Assembly: GCA_023409735.1 (NCBI GenBank)
Contig: JAEYRB010000061.1
Coordinates: 1 to 29,160, forward strand
Length of the DNA: 29,160 nucleotides
Reading direction: 5' to 3'
Origin: Bacillota bacterium
Lineage (GTDB): Bacteria > Bacillota > Clostridia > Acetivibrionales > DTU013
Shown here piece after piece: positions 16,185 through 24,182 of the stretch. Position 1 is the first letter of the stretch; every line of letters starts with the position of its first letter. Both the position numbers and the translations under genes were made by a program. The notes beneath the pieces were generated by a model that was not told the origin of the DNA, ran no database searches, and was given only the letters and a program-made list of their open reading frames with translations.

Positions 16185-17408
16185 TTATTTGATTATTTCG
16201 ATATAACCGTTTTGTGTTTCTGCAACGATGTTAACCTTATTAGCACTGCCTGCATAATTTTCAGTTTCAGCTTCAGCCTGCTTTCCAAAGCTATCTGCTC
16301 TCATGCCATTACGGTACAGAAGGTTAGGAATAAGAAGGTTTATACCACCGTTTGAAGTGCGGGCAGAGACCTTATATCCTGTATCTTCAGCTGAGTCGTT
16401 CATGTTAGCCTTGATATCTGCATTCTTTGTCTTAAGAGTAAGGTTTATTTCGTTAGAGCCATTGTACTGCTGAAGATTTTCAAGCATTACCTTACCATTA
16501 ACAGAGGACGCTCCCAGCTTTTCAGCCTTTACATTCTTAACTTCCACAATTGAATTCTGAGTGTCTATTTTAATTTCGCGGCCGATGAGGTAATTAACAG
16601 TTACTTTTGCATTTTTTGTCTCAGCGGTTATTTTGTCGCTGTTTACACCCATCAGATCGATTGCACCATTTCTGGTAACGCAGATGAATTCAGCAGAAAT
16701 AGTATCTTCAACGCTTATTTTGCTGTTCTTTGTTTCGAGTAAAAGCTTGTTAAGCTTAACTGCAGGTACAAAAACTTCGTAGGAAACGCTCAGGTTGAAG
16801 GTATCCGGTTTGGCAAGCCTTAATGAGATGACGTTTTCCTGATTTATGAAGGTCAGAACATTCTCTGCATTTGCCTGTGGAGTGCGGATCTTTGCTTTAA
16901 CTATTATCTTTTCTTCATCATGCTTTCTGATAAATATCTGACCATTTGTTGCTTGAAGTATTAGGTCTGCTCCTGCGGCTGCCGGTGCCTCATATATCTT
17001 TTCTATCGTAGCACAGCTGCCGAAGATATTAAAAGCACCTGTATCTACAAAGCTTCCTACGAAATCCACAACCTTGTCGACAACTCCAAGAGTAGCGGTT
17101 GTGACATCCTTGCCGATTTTTTCAGCCTTTGCACTGAAGTCATCAACCATTTTATCGAAGTCCTTCTGGTTGTAGTTCTTTGATATTTCGTTCTTCCATT
17201 CGGATATTCTTTCTCTGCATTTTGCAACTTCATCGTAGTAGTTGCGCTGAGGACGACTGTAATTTCTTGATGGGCCTGACTGATTGCTTCCGGACTCTGT
17301 GTTTTGCTTCTGGTCAAGTGCCTCGAGAAGCTTAGCAGCTTCGTCGCTGCTTATTCTGCCTTCCTGCACCATTTTAAGTATCATCATTCTTTCTTCACTA
17401 ATAGACAT
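16185..17408 (-). CDS. DUF4097 beta-strand repeat protein with SHOCT-like N-terminus
   Basis: 407 residues from ATG 17408, which has AGGAGGT about 7 nt upstream; the frame extends 18 codons further 5' but that part crosses the ribosome binding site. Residues 1-36 (MSISEERMMILKMVQEGRISSDEAAKLLEAL) form the short helical SHOCT-like motif found at the start of YvlB-type proteins. A Gln/Ser/Arg-rich linker follows (about 36-55), then a charged helical region (about 58-105). The rest is a right-handed beta-repeat of DUF4097 type with recurring patterns such as ISLRLAKPD, LLLETKNSKISVED, ITAETKNAKVTVNYL and IDTQNSIVEVKNV, ending in IVAETQNGYIEIIK. No signal peptide is seen. Related proteins are tied to envelope-stress responses in Firmicutes; a similar role here is inference. 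The DUF2089 gene lies 168 bases upstream. Confidence 0.85.
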   Translation of the reverse strand: MSISEERMMILKMVQEGRISSDEAAKLLEALDQKQNTESGSNQSGPSRNYSRPQRNYYDEVAKCRERISEWKNEISKNYNQKDFDKMVDDFSAKAEKIGKDVTTATLGVVDKVVDFVGSFVDTGAFNIFGSCATIEKIYEAPAAAGADLILQATNGQIFIRKHDEEKIIVKAKIRTPQANAENVLTFINQENVISLRLAKPDTFNLSVSYEVFVPAVKLNKLLLETKNSKISVEDTISAEFICVTRNGAIDLMGVNSDKITAETKNAKVTVNYLIGREIKIDTQNSIVEVKNVKAEKLGASSVNGKVMLENLQQYNGSNEINLTLKTKNADIKANMNDSAEDTGYKVSARTSNGGINLLIPNLLYRNGMRADSFGKQAEAETENYAGSANKVNIVAETQNGYIEIIK

Positions 17409-17576
17409 ATAAATACCTCCTAAAAAATTTTGTTTTTCTTTTTGTGGGCTGCTAATTTGCAATGCCCTTGAGTCTTTTAAACTTTGAACGTTTATACCTT
17501 TTTTGTCATAACGAATACTTGTACTTCTGTCCTTTTGTTCTTTTCGAACCTTTGAGTGTTTTATTACGCTCTACCA

Positions 17577-17960
17577 CTACTCCTTGAGCTGCTTCAATGC
17601 CTCTTCCACCGAAAGCTCTCCGCTTCCGATCTTATCCAGTATTTCCTTGCGCCGCTCTGAAGCCTCGTAATCAGCGTAGCTGTCATCGGGAGCATTACTG
17701 TAACCAAGAGCATTGGCTGCCTCTTCAAGCTTGTTTTTAACAGTAGGGTATGAGATACCAAGTTCTTTTTCCACCTCTTTAATATTGCCTCTGCATTTTA
17801 TGAAGGTTTCAATGAAGTTTTTTTGATCTTCTGTCAGTCTGCAAAACCTGCATAGCCTGAAATGACCTTCTATTTTTGTTCCGCACGAATTGCAGTTCAG
17901 AGCTGTAACTTCAGTATCTTGCCCACATATCGGGCATTTTCCCAATGCTTCCTTTAACAT
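17577..17960 (-). CDS. DUF2089 zinc-ribbon/HTH protein, probable regulator
   Basis: 127 residues, ATG start with AAGGAG about 8 nt upstream. The N-terminus has a zinc ribbon (C9-x2-C12, C23-x2-C26) followed by a further C37-x2-C40 pair. A helix-turn-helix-like segment follows (about 46-84: QKNFIETFIKCRGNIKEVE, then LGISYPTVKNKLEE), and the C-terminus (RRKEILDKIGSGELSVEEALKQLK, 103-126) is a SHOCT-like motif very similar in pattern to the N-terminus of the neighbouring DUF4097 protein. The family is annotated as DUF2089 and is thought to bind DNA. Position ahead of the DUF4097 gene suggests it regulates that gene or itself; this is inference. Confidence 0.88.
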   Translation of the reverse strand: MLKEALGKCPICGQDTEVTALNCNSCGTKIEGHFRLCRFCRLTEDQKNFIETFIKCRGNIKEVEKELGISYPTVKNKLEEAANALGYSNAPDDSYADYEASERRKEILDKIGSGELSVEEALKQLKE

Positions 17961-18005
17961 ACGTTTTCTCCTTATCTATATTAAGATACACCATAGCTCA
18001 ATTAA

Positions 18006-18074
18006 TAGTATTAACAATATTACTAAATTAATTAATCTATGATATATGCTATTATTGTCTATTCAATTTGTCAA
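18006..18074 (-). promoter_or_regulatory. Probable promoter of the DUF2089-DUF4097 unit with downstream dyad
   Basis: Minus strand: a perfect TTGACA (+ 18069-18074), 17-bp spacer and TAGCAT (+ 18046-18051), placing transcription start near 18039, about 80 bases before the DUF2089 ATG. A split dyad TAGTA/TACTA (18006-18010 and 18021-18025) lies just downstream of the predicted start and is a candidate operator. Confidence 0.5.
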
Positions 18075-18344
18075 GGAACAATGCAAAAATAATTAAAATA
18101 TTTAATCAATATATTAATATTTTTAAGTACACAATTAAATATACGGAGAGTCACTAAAAATGTTTCATAAATTTTGAAAAAAATTTAACTTTTAAGAAAG
18201 CATCAGTGTTGATCCAATTTGATTTTTATTACGAGAATTGAGAGGTACCACTTCGAATGTATTATGACTAATAAGTGTAAAGCCTAGATCATCTGTATCA
18301 ACATTTTTTTGATTGGAACATGCCTTATCTATTGACATTAAACC
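18075..18344. other. Gene-free AT-rich stretch upstream of the DUF2089 promoter
   Basis: About 270 very AT-rich bases between the DUF2089 promoter and the recR terminator. A GGAGAG followed by ATG (18160) opens only a 5-codon frame. I see no further structure. Confidence 0.35.
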
Positions 18345-18374
18345 AAAAAACCCGAAGTCTTCTCAGACTCCGGG
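18345..18374 (-). terminator. Intrinsic terminator of the dnaX-ybaB-recR operon
   Basis: On the minus strand CCCGGAGTCT (+ 18365-18374) pairs with AGACTTCGGG (+ 18351-18360) over 10 bp including one G-U pair, loop of 4, followed by six T. It begins 13 bases after the recR stop. Confidence 0.9.
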
Positions 18375-18387
18375 CTTATAACATTAA

Positions 18388-18990
18388 TTACAGTTCTCTT
18401 CGGCCTTCAAGTGCTTTTGCCAGCGTCATCTCGTCGGCATATTCTAGATCACCGCCCACAGGAATTCCGTATGCTATTCTGGTTATTCGTATCCCTATTG
18501 GCTTAAGCAGCTTTGATATGTACATTGCAGTTGCTTCACCTTCTACGTCGGGGTTTGTTGCGAGTATAATCTCGCGTATGCCGCCTTGCCGTATCCTGTG
18601 AAGCAGCTCCTTGATTCTTATATCTTCGGGACCGATTCCTTCCATTGGAGAAATTACTCCCTGCAGAACATGGTAAAGGCCCTTAAACTCACGAATTCTT
18701 TCCATTGCAACAACATCCTTAGGATTCTCCACGACACATATAATACCCTGATCGCGGTTGGCACTGCTGCAGATAGGGCATGGATCAGCTTCTGTAAGGT
18801 TGCTGCAAATGGAACAGTAATGAGTTTTCAGCTTGGCATTTCTTATAGAATTTGCCAGGCTCTCGACCTTTTCCGCAGGGAGATTGAGGACATGAAAAGC
18901 AAGCCTCTGGGCGGTCTTGTGACCGATGCCCGGAAGCTTTTCAAATTCCTCAATCAGCTTTGCTACCGGAGGTGCATAATAGCTGCTCAT
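18388..18990 (-). CDS. recR: Recombination mediator protein RecR
   Basis: 200 residues, the normal length. RecR acts with RecO (and RecF) to load RecA on gapped DNA. The N-terminal helix-hairpin-helix region contains KLPGIGHKTAQRLAFHVL; the zinc finger is C59-x2-C62...C71-x2-C74; the Toprim domain includes ICVVENPKDVVAMERI and ILATNPDVEGEATAMYI; the Walker B-like end IAYGIPVGGDLEYADEMTLAKALEGR is conserved. The ATG shares its A with the TAA stop of ybaB (TAATG), so translation is coupled. Its position behind dnaX and ybaB is the standard Firmicutes arrangement. Confidence 0.98.
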   Translation of the reverse strand: MSSYYAPPVAKLIEEFEKLPGIGHKTAQRLAFHVLNLPAEKVESLANSIRNAKLKTHYCSICSNLTEADPCPICSSANRDQGIICVVENPKDVVAMERIREFKGLYHVLQGVISPMEGIGPEDIRIKELLHRIRQGGIREIILATNPDVEGEATAMYISKLLKPIGIRITRIAYGIPVGGDLEYADEMTLAKALEGRREL

Positions 18991-19337
18991 TAGAACATCC
19001 CGCCAAGTCCGCCCATACCGCCGGTTATTTTGGACATTTCACTGTTGACCATTTCGTCAGCCATACGAAGGGCCTCATTAACAGCAGCCATAACCAGGTC
19101 CTGCAGCATTTCAACATCATCTGGATCAACAGCTTCTGGATTTATAGTAATACTCTTTATCTGCTTTTTGCCGGTTGCGACAACTGTGATCATGCCGCCT
19201 CCTGCTGTGGCCTCAACTTCCTTATCCTGCAGCTCGGCTTGCATTTTTTCCATATCTCTTTGCATCTTCTGAGCCTGCTTCATGAGGTTGCCCATATTGC
19301 CTCCACCAAAACCGCCAGGAAAACCGCCTTTTGCCAT
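18990..19337 (-). CDS. YbaB/EbfC family nucleoid-associated protein
   Basis: 115 residues from ATG 19337, which is preceded by AGGAGGT with about 6 nt spacing; the frame runs 11 codons further upstream but through the ribosome binding site. YbaB/EbfC proteins are small DNA-binding dimers of the nucleoid. The Gly/Met-rich N-terminus (MAKGGFPGGFGGGNMG) and C-terminus (GGMGGLGGMF) flank the core with the long helix NLMKQAQKMQRDMEKMQAEL and the strand GKKQIKSITINPEAVDPDDVEML. It lies 90 bases after dnaX and overlaps recR by one base. Confidence 0.95.
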   Translation of the reverse strand: MAKGGFPGGFGGGNMGNLMKQAQKMQRDMEKMQAELQDKEVEATAGGGMITVVATGKKQIKSITINPEAVDPDDVEMLQDLVMAAVNEALRMADEMVNSEMSKITGGMGGLGGMF

Positions 19338-19427
19338 TGTAATACCTCCTACGATAATATTCGCTAACATTATACTTTAATATTACTGCTTAACACAAGG
19401 GTGAACTTATTGGCTACAGCACAAAAA

Positions 19428-21149
19428 TCATTCATCTATTATTTCAAGGGGAATACCGGTGCTATCCGCAATATCCATGGCTTTCTTCACCAAATCTTCG
19501 TTACCGTGGGAAACTGTCTTTTTAACTTCTGTACTTATCTTTTGCTCATCAATACACTTTGCTTTCATGTCTTTCCCTGTAACCTTAAGTAAAGCTTCAT
19601 TAATAAGATCCATATGTTCAGGCTTTGATAATAATGTCTTTGTAAAACCATCCTTTTGACTGAAAACTAAGCCTATGGTCTTATCATCAAGTTGTACAGC
19701 TTTTGCATTATGCAGGAAGGAGAAGACCTTCATTCTTCCCATGCTTCTAAGATAATCCATGACCTTTGGCCATTGCTTGAATTCATCGGCAGTATTTGGA
19801 TTGACATTATCAGCTTTATTACCGGCTGAAGCCGAAACGCCGGAGGATACTGAACCGCTTCCTGAGGATGATGTTGAGGCAATGGGGTCGACTGGTGGTA
19901 CCGCATCCTGCTGAGTGCTTCTGCTTAAACGGTTCTCCTGCTGCTCGGAATTACTATCGAGCTTCGCTGCAGATGATACCTGATTTATTGCAATATTTCC
20001 GCTATTGATGCGTTCTTCTATCGCCTTAAGCCTGTCAAGCACATCAGCATCATCAGTATTTTCACTCCCGCAGAGCTTTATAAGCATGACCTCAAGAAGG
20101 ACTCTGGGGTTAGATGCCCATTTAAGGCTGGATTCAAGCGTTGAGAGCTCCTTGATGTACCGAGTTAGTTTTCCCTGGGAAATAATCGCCGATTGCTTCC
20201 TCATTATGTCAAGTACAGCTGCAGGCGCATCGACCAGAGTCTCACATTGCCCGTTTGTTACCTTGCATATGAGAAGATTTCTGTAGTATAAAACAAGGTC
20301 TGAGGCAAAATGAGATATATCACGACCATCCATAATGAGGCAACCTATATTTTCAAGTATCTTTGGGATATCTCCATCAAGCATACTGTTCACAAAATCA
20401 GTTAGAAATGTATCATTTACTATGCCGACTACTGACAGTACATCATCATATCCTACGCTGCTTCCTCCAAGAGAGATGCATTGGTCGAGCAGACTTATTG
20501 CATCTCTCATTGCTCCATCTGACATACGGGCGATAAGTCTTGCGGCATCGTCATCGAGTGAAGTTCCGCAGGCTGTTGCTATTTTATCAAGCCTTTTTAC
20601 TATGCTTTCCTGTGAAATACGTCTGAAATCAAATCTTTGACACCGTGATAATATAGTTGCAGGCAGCTTATGCGGCTCAGTTGTAGCCAGTATAAATACC
20701 ACATGCTCCGGAGGCTCCTCAAGTGTTTTCAGAAGTGCGTTGAATGCGCCGGTAGAAAGCATATGAACCTCGTCTATAATATAAACCTTGTATTTTGCTT
20801 TTGTCGGTGCATATATTACCTCGTCCCTTATAGAACGTACATTGTCCACACTGTTATTGGAGGCAGCATCAATTTCCAGCACATCAACACTGCTACCATC
20901 AAGTATTTCACGGCAAACATCACATTCATTGCAGGGGTCTCCGTTATTGGGATTGATGCAATTTATCGCCCTTGACAATATATGAGCCATTGTTGTTTTT
21001 CCAGTGCCTCTTGTGCCGCAGAAAAGATAAGCATGAGCAATCCTGCCTGTAGCAACACTGTGCCTCAGAGTTTTTACTACATGCTCTTGTTCTACCACAT
21101 CTTCAAAGCGGGTGGGACGCCATTCTCTGTATAAAGCAATATATGCCAT
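19428..21149 (-). CDS. dnaX: DNA polymerase III subunit gamma/tau
   Basis: 573 residues, ATG start with GAGGTG about 7 nt upstream. This is the clamp-loader ATPase of the replisome. The AAA+ module contains Walker A GTRGTGKT (45-52), the zinc site C64, C73, C76, C79, Walker B/DEVH at 126-129 (IIDEVHMLS), sensor-1 region FILATTEPHKLP, and the SRC motif at 168-170. The collar domain follows to about residue 375. A Ser/Gly/Gln-rich linker (about 390-450) separates it from a C-terminal tau-type domain (WPKVMDYLRSMGRMKVFSFL). No obvious slippery heptamer for a short gamma product was found in the sense strand. The SRP RNA gene lies just upstream with its own terminator. Confidence 0.97.
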   Translation of the reverse strand: MAYIALYREWRPTRFEDVVEQEHVVKTLRHSVATGRIAHAYLFCGTRGTGKTTMAHILSRAINCINPNNGDPCNECDVCREILDGSSVDVLEIDAASNNSVDNVRSIRDEVIYAPTKAKYKVYIIDEVHMLSTGAFNALLKTLEEPPEHVVFILATTEPHKLPATILSRCQRFDFRRISQESIVKRLDKIATACGTSLDDDAARLIARMSDGAMRDAISLLDQCISLGGSSVGYDDVLSVVGIVNDTFLTDFVNSMLDGDIPKILENIGCLIMDGRDISHFASDLVLYYRNLLICKVTNGQCETLVDAPAAVLDIMRKQSAIISQGKLTRYIKELSTLESSLKWASNPRVLLEVMLIKLCGSENTDDADVLDRLKAIEERINSGNIAINQVSSAAKLDSNSEQQENRLSRSTQQDAVPPVDPIASTSSSGSGSVSSGVSASAGNKADNVNPNTADEFKQWPKVMDYLRSMGRMKVFSFLHNAKAVQLDDKTIGLVFSQKDGFTKTLLSKPEHMDLINEALLKVTGKDMKAKCIDEQKISTEVKKTVSHGNEDLVKKAMDIADSTGIPLEIIDE

Positions 21150-21339
21150 TAATTGTCACCTCGCTAGTTAGCTATAAGAATAATATGCCATTTGTGTTTT
21201 TGGCTTTGCTTCTTGGTAAGGAAATATTTCTATAACCGAAAACCTTCCTTATTAACATAGGCGTTATAATAACCGCCATTACTGTGTTATGTAGTTATTA
21301 TATCATAGTAAGAGGACTTAATGTTATAATACGCTTTAC

Positions 21340-21373
21340 AAAAAAAGAATGGAGGCTGTATAAGTCTCCACTC
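21340..21373 (-). terminator. Intrinsic terminator of the SRP RNA gene
   Basis: Minus strand: GAGTGGAG (+ 21366-21373) pairs with CTCCATTC (+ 21347-21354), 8 bp with one G-U pair and an 11-nt loop, followed by seven T. It lies 16 bases after the 3' end of the predicted mature SRP RNA and separates it from dnaX. Confidence 0.85.
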
Positions 21374-21387
21374 TTTTAAATATTTAA

Positions 21388-21660
21388 TTGGCCGTGCACC
21401 TGTTGTCGACTTACTTCTATAAACGTTACCCATATGGACGGCTCTAACCAGGTATCCTCGCGGCACACGCAAGTTACTGCTTACCGTTGCTTCCTTCCGG
21501 ACCTGGCGGGGTTCACAGGCTTACATTGCGCAAGACCCAATTATCATTGCCGTTTGCATGGGGCAGACTTCACAAAAAAAAGCCTCGAACAGGAATTCAA
21601 TCCTGCTGCAGCGGATTGCAGGTGCAGGGTGCCGCTACCTCCCCATCTAGCACGACCAAA
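21388..21660 (-). ncRNA. ffs: Signal recognition particle RNA, large Bacillus type (scRNA)
   Basis: The conserved Ffh-binding tip GGTCCGGAAGGAAGC is present (+ 21489-21503). The Alu-domain start GTGCTAGATGGGGAGGTAGCGG and the stretch GAATTCCTGTTCGAGGC match the Firmicutes long SRP RNA. Helix 1 closes exactly: GGTCGTGC (+ 21650-21657) pairs over 8 bp with GCACGGCC (+ 21390-21397), giving about 268 nt, as in Bacillus subtilis. Further helix-5 pairing is visible, e.g. CCTGTT with AACAGG and GCCCCATG with CATATGGG. It assembles with Ffh for co-translational targeting of secreted and membrane proteins. Exact ends are uncertain by a few bases. Confidence 0.95.
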
Positions 21661-21724
21661 GATTAACCTTGTAATTCTAGCATACACATCAGCTTATTCA
21701 GCCAGCTTGATGCGACACTTATCT

Positions 21725-21753
21725 ATTATACTCAATATAATGAATCTAGGCAA
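21725..21753 (-). promoter_or_regulatory. Probable promoter of the SRP RNA gene
   Basis: Minus strand: TTGCCT (+ 21748-21753), 17-bp spacer and perfect TATAAT (+ 21725-21730). Transcription would start near 21718, about 60 bases before the mature 5' end, implying a processed leader as known for B. subtilis scRNA. Confidence 0.6.
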
Positions 21754-21759
21754 CATTTT

Positions 21760-22345
21760 AATTATGGTATATTATGGAAGCGTGTAAGGCAATCTCTAAT
21801 GACCAAAGAAGCATGCTAAGTACCATGTAAAACTCATTATGTGTGGTGGAATATAGATAGAGGGCTATAAATGATCTGCTGCATTCGCTTTCAGAGCCTG
21901 AATCTGAGCAAAAAAATAAAGCACTTCATATAATTTATAAATAATACCGATAACATAAGTGCTTCATTAAGATGAAATAAGATCAGTAATCGTATATATT
22001 AAAAGGAGGAACAAAAATGAAAAATTAGTATTATTAACTGTAACAGCTATAGTATAGCACTTATCTGGCAGGAAATATATTAAATTTTTGTAACAAATCA
22101 TTTCTGAGGGCATCTTTAAGGGACATTTTTGGAAACCTCCCGGTAAAATGAATTGGAAATTATATATATCTACAAATTCCAAGATTCCAAATATAGTTAA
22201 GAAATAAAAACGTAAGTGCTTTATCTTGTAATATCAACTAATATTGTGATAAAGTAAACATGAAACAAGATAATTCTCATAATCTATTATATGAAAAGGT
22301 GCTAGGCCTTATAAAGTTTAGTACAAGAAATATTGGAGGTGCAAT
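21760..22345. other. Gene-poor spacer between SRP RNA and AIM24 gene
   Basis: About 590 AT-rich bases. They contain four copies of the AGCACTT/AAGTGCT heptamer (21920-21926, 21958-21964, 22056-22062, 22214-22220), the first two forming an 8-bp inverted repeat. A strong ribosome binding site plus ATG at 22002-22019 opens only three codons (see findings). No complete gene is supported. The promoter of the AIM24 gene probably lies in 22240-22330 but no clear boxes stand out. Confidence 0.4.
22017..22063 (+). pseudogene. Possible decayed small-peptide gene
   Basis: AAAAGGAGG at 22001-22009 is an excellent ribosome binding site 7-8 nt before ATG 22017, yet the frame stops after three codons (ATG AAA AAT TAG). 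Adding one A to the A-run at 22020-22024 would give MKKLVLLTVTAIV, which resembles a signal-peptide start, before another stop. It may be a remnant of a small secreted peptide gene, a sequencing indel, or chance. Confidence 0.25.
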
Positions 22346-23095
22346 ATGGCTGATGTTATCGACTATAAGATTTATGGTGATGACATGCAGATGGTAGAGG
22401 TTGAGTTAGATCCTGGTGAGGCAGTCAGAGGAGAGGTTGGAGCAATGCTTTACATGGAAAGTGGCATTGTTATGCAAACCACAACTGGAGGCGGCCTTTT
22501 TAGTGGCTTCAAGCGAATGGTGACAGGAGAGAGCTTCTTCATATCTACCTTTTTCAACAATGGCAGTATGAAAAGCAAGGTGGCTTTTGCTGCTCCGTAT
22601 CCCGGAAAAATTATACCACTGGATTTGAAAATGCATGGAGGTAATTTTTTGTGCCAGAAGGATGCATTTTTGTGTGCTGCAAGAGGTATTGAGGTTGAGG
22701 TAGCTTTTACAAAACGCCTCGGAGCCGGCTTTTTCGGAGGCGAAGGTTTTATTCTTCAGGAATTGAGGGGAGACGGACTCGGCTTCCTTCATGCGGGAGG
22801 AACAATAATACAGAGAGAATTGGCGCCGGGGGAGACACTACGAGTTGATACAGGGTGTTTGGTGGGCTTTGACGAATCTGTCAGCTATGATATACAATTT
22901 GTTGGAGGCTTCAAAAACGCATTATTCGGTGGAGAGGGCTTGTTCCTGGCATTGGTCTCAGGCCCGGGGACAGTTTATCTTCAGACACTTCCGCTTGCCA
23001 GGCTGGCTGACAGGATGCATGCAGCTACCAGGGGGAATACAGGTGAAACAAGGTCAAGCATAGGCGGAGACATAATTGGAAGTCTTTTTAGATAG
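22346..23095 (+). CDS. TIGR00266/AIM24 family protein
   Basis: 249 residues; ATG start with TTGGAGGTG about 5 nt upstream. The protein matches the TIGR00266 family (AIM24-like fold, a beta-prism related to tubby/TRAP structures): VDPG-type start region VEVELDPGEAVRGEVGAMLYMESGI, FKRMVTGESFFISTFFNN, GKIIPLDLKMHGGNFLCQKDAFLCA, GGEGFILQELRGDGLGFLHAGGTI, and late FVGGFKNALFGGEGLFLALVSGPGTVYLQTLP. It is Gly-rich with no signal peptide or membrane segment. The biochemical role in bacteria is not known. galU follows after 65 bases on the same strand, possibly with its own -10 box (TATAAT at 23113-23118). Confidence 0.93.
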   Translation: MADVIDYKIYGDDMQMVEVELDPGEAVRGEVGAMLYMESGIVMQTTTGGGLFSGFKRMVTGESFFISTFFNNGSMKSKVAFAAPYPGKIIPLDLKMHGGNFLCQKDAFLCAARGIEVEVAFTKRLGAGFFGGEGFILQELRGDGLGFLHAGGTIIQRELAPGETLRVDTGCLVGFDESVSYDIQFVGGFKNALFGGEGLFLALVSGPGTVYLQTLPLARLADRMHAATRGNTGETRSSIGGDIIGSLFR

Positions 23096-23160
23096 CAAAT
23101 TGTTATTAGCTTTATAATGCATTGCGCCATGATGGTTAAACATTGAAGGAGGAAATTAAT

Positions 23161-24030
23161 GTGAAGGTACGAAAAGCGGTTATTCCCGCGGCAGGTTTGG
23201 GTACCAGATTCCTACCTGCGACAAAGGCACAGCCGAAGGAAATGCTTCCAATAGTTGATAAGCCTACAATACAATATATTGTTGAAGAAGCTATAGAGTC
23301 AGGGATAGAGGATATTCTTATAGTCACAGGTCGTGGAAAAAGAGCAATAGAAGACCATTTTGACAAATCCTACGAGCTTGAAGACATACTAAGGCGTAAG
23401 GGCGATGAGGATCTGCTTAAAGTAGTACAAGGCATTTCTAATCTGGCGAATGTCAACTATGTTCGTCAGAAGGAGCCTAAAGGGTTAGGTCATGCTATTG
23501 ACTGTGCACGTGCATTTATAGGTGATGAGCCGTTTGCTGTTATGCTTGGAGATGATATTGTTGATTCAGAGGTGCCATGCCTCAGACAGCTTATGGATGT
23601 ATATGAACAATACAATACAACAGTCTTAGGCGTACAGCATGTTCCTTATGAGGATATATCCAAATATGGAATTATAAGCGGCGTACAGCTTGATGAACGA
23701 ATTTTCAAGATCAATGATCTTGTTGAAAAACCTGATGAAGAAAAGGCACCGTCTGATATAGCCATACTAGGAAGGTATATTATTACTCCTGACATATTTT
23801 ATTTCCTGGAGAAAGCCGTGCCCGGAAAGGGCGGAGAAATACAGCTGACAGATGCTTTGAAGAACATGCTTGAACTAAGCAGCATATATGCATATGATTT
23901 TGTTGGAAAAAGGTATGATGTAGGCAATAAACTTGGATTTCTACAGGCAACTGTTGAGTTTGCTTTGAAGAGAGAAGATATATCACAGGATTTTTCGCAT
24001 TATCTTAAGGAAAAGGTTAAAGACCTTTAA
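23161..24030 (+). CDS. galU: UTP-glucose-1-phosphate uridylyltransferase
   Basis: 289 residues from GTG 23161, 8 nt after GAAGGAGG; an in-frame TTG at 23143 sits before that ribosome binding site and is rejected. GalU makes UDP-glucose, the donor for glycolipids, wall polymers and galactose metabolism. The nucleotide-binding N-terminus KAVIPAAGLGTRFLPATKAQPKEMLPIVDKP is diagnostic. Other conserved segments are VRQKEPKGLGHAIDCAR, FAVMLGDDIVDSEVPCLRQL (with the metal-site aspartate), GIISGVQ, VEKPDEEKAPSDIAILGRYIITP, and GKGGEIQLTDALKNM. Length is normal. Together with the tagO-wecB genes elsewhere in the window it points to active surface glycan synthesis. Confidence 0.97.
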   Translation: MKVRKAVIPAAGLGTRFLPATKAQPKEMLPIVDKPTIQYIVEEAIESGIEDILIVTGRGKRAIEDHFDKSYELEDILRRKGDEDLLKVVQGISNLANVNYVRQKEPKGLGHAIDCARAFIGDEPFAVMLGDDIVDSEVPCLRQLMDVYEQYNTTVLGVQHVPYEDISKYGIISGVQLDERIFKINDLVEKPDEEKAPSDIAILGRYIITPDIFYFLEKAVPGKGGEIQLTDALKNMLELSSIYAYDFVGKRYDVGNKLGFLQATVEFALKREDISQDFSHYLKEKVKDL

Positions 24031-24150
24031 TAATGAATTGAAGATATCGCCCCGTCACGTTTAAACAAAGAAGAGAGCTGTTCATAAGCAAAGCTTTTGA
24101 AGAGTAATAAAATAGCAGATATAGAATAACTTCATATATAAAATGCAAAT

Positions 24151-24182
24151 AATACCTGCAAAAAGAATTGCAGGTATTATTT
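24151..24182 (+). promoter_or_regulatory. Perfect 11-bp hairpin holding the ribosome binding site of the next gene
   Basis: AATACCTGCAA (24151-24161) pairs without mismatch with TTGCAGGTATT (24168-24178), loop of 6. The 3' arm contains GCAGGT, the only plausible ribosome binding site for the ATG at 24183. The downstream sequence ATTTATG is only weakly T-rich, so a terminator role for galU is possible but less convincing. Confidence 0.5.

Noticed and set aside
19428..21149. Programmed frameshift in dnaX producing a short gamma form
   Set aside because: No A-rich slippery heptamer with a following stem was found in the sense strand near the end of the collar domain.
21434..21787. 117-codon plus-strand frame
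   Set aside because: It lies over the antisense of the SRP RNA, whose conserved motifs and closing helix explain the sequence.
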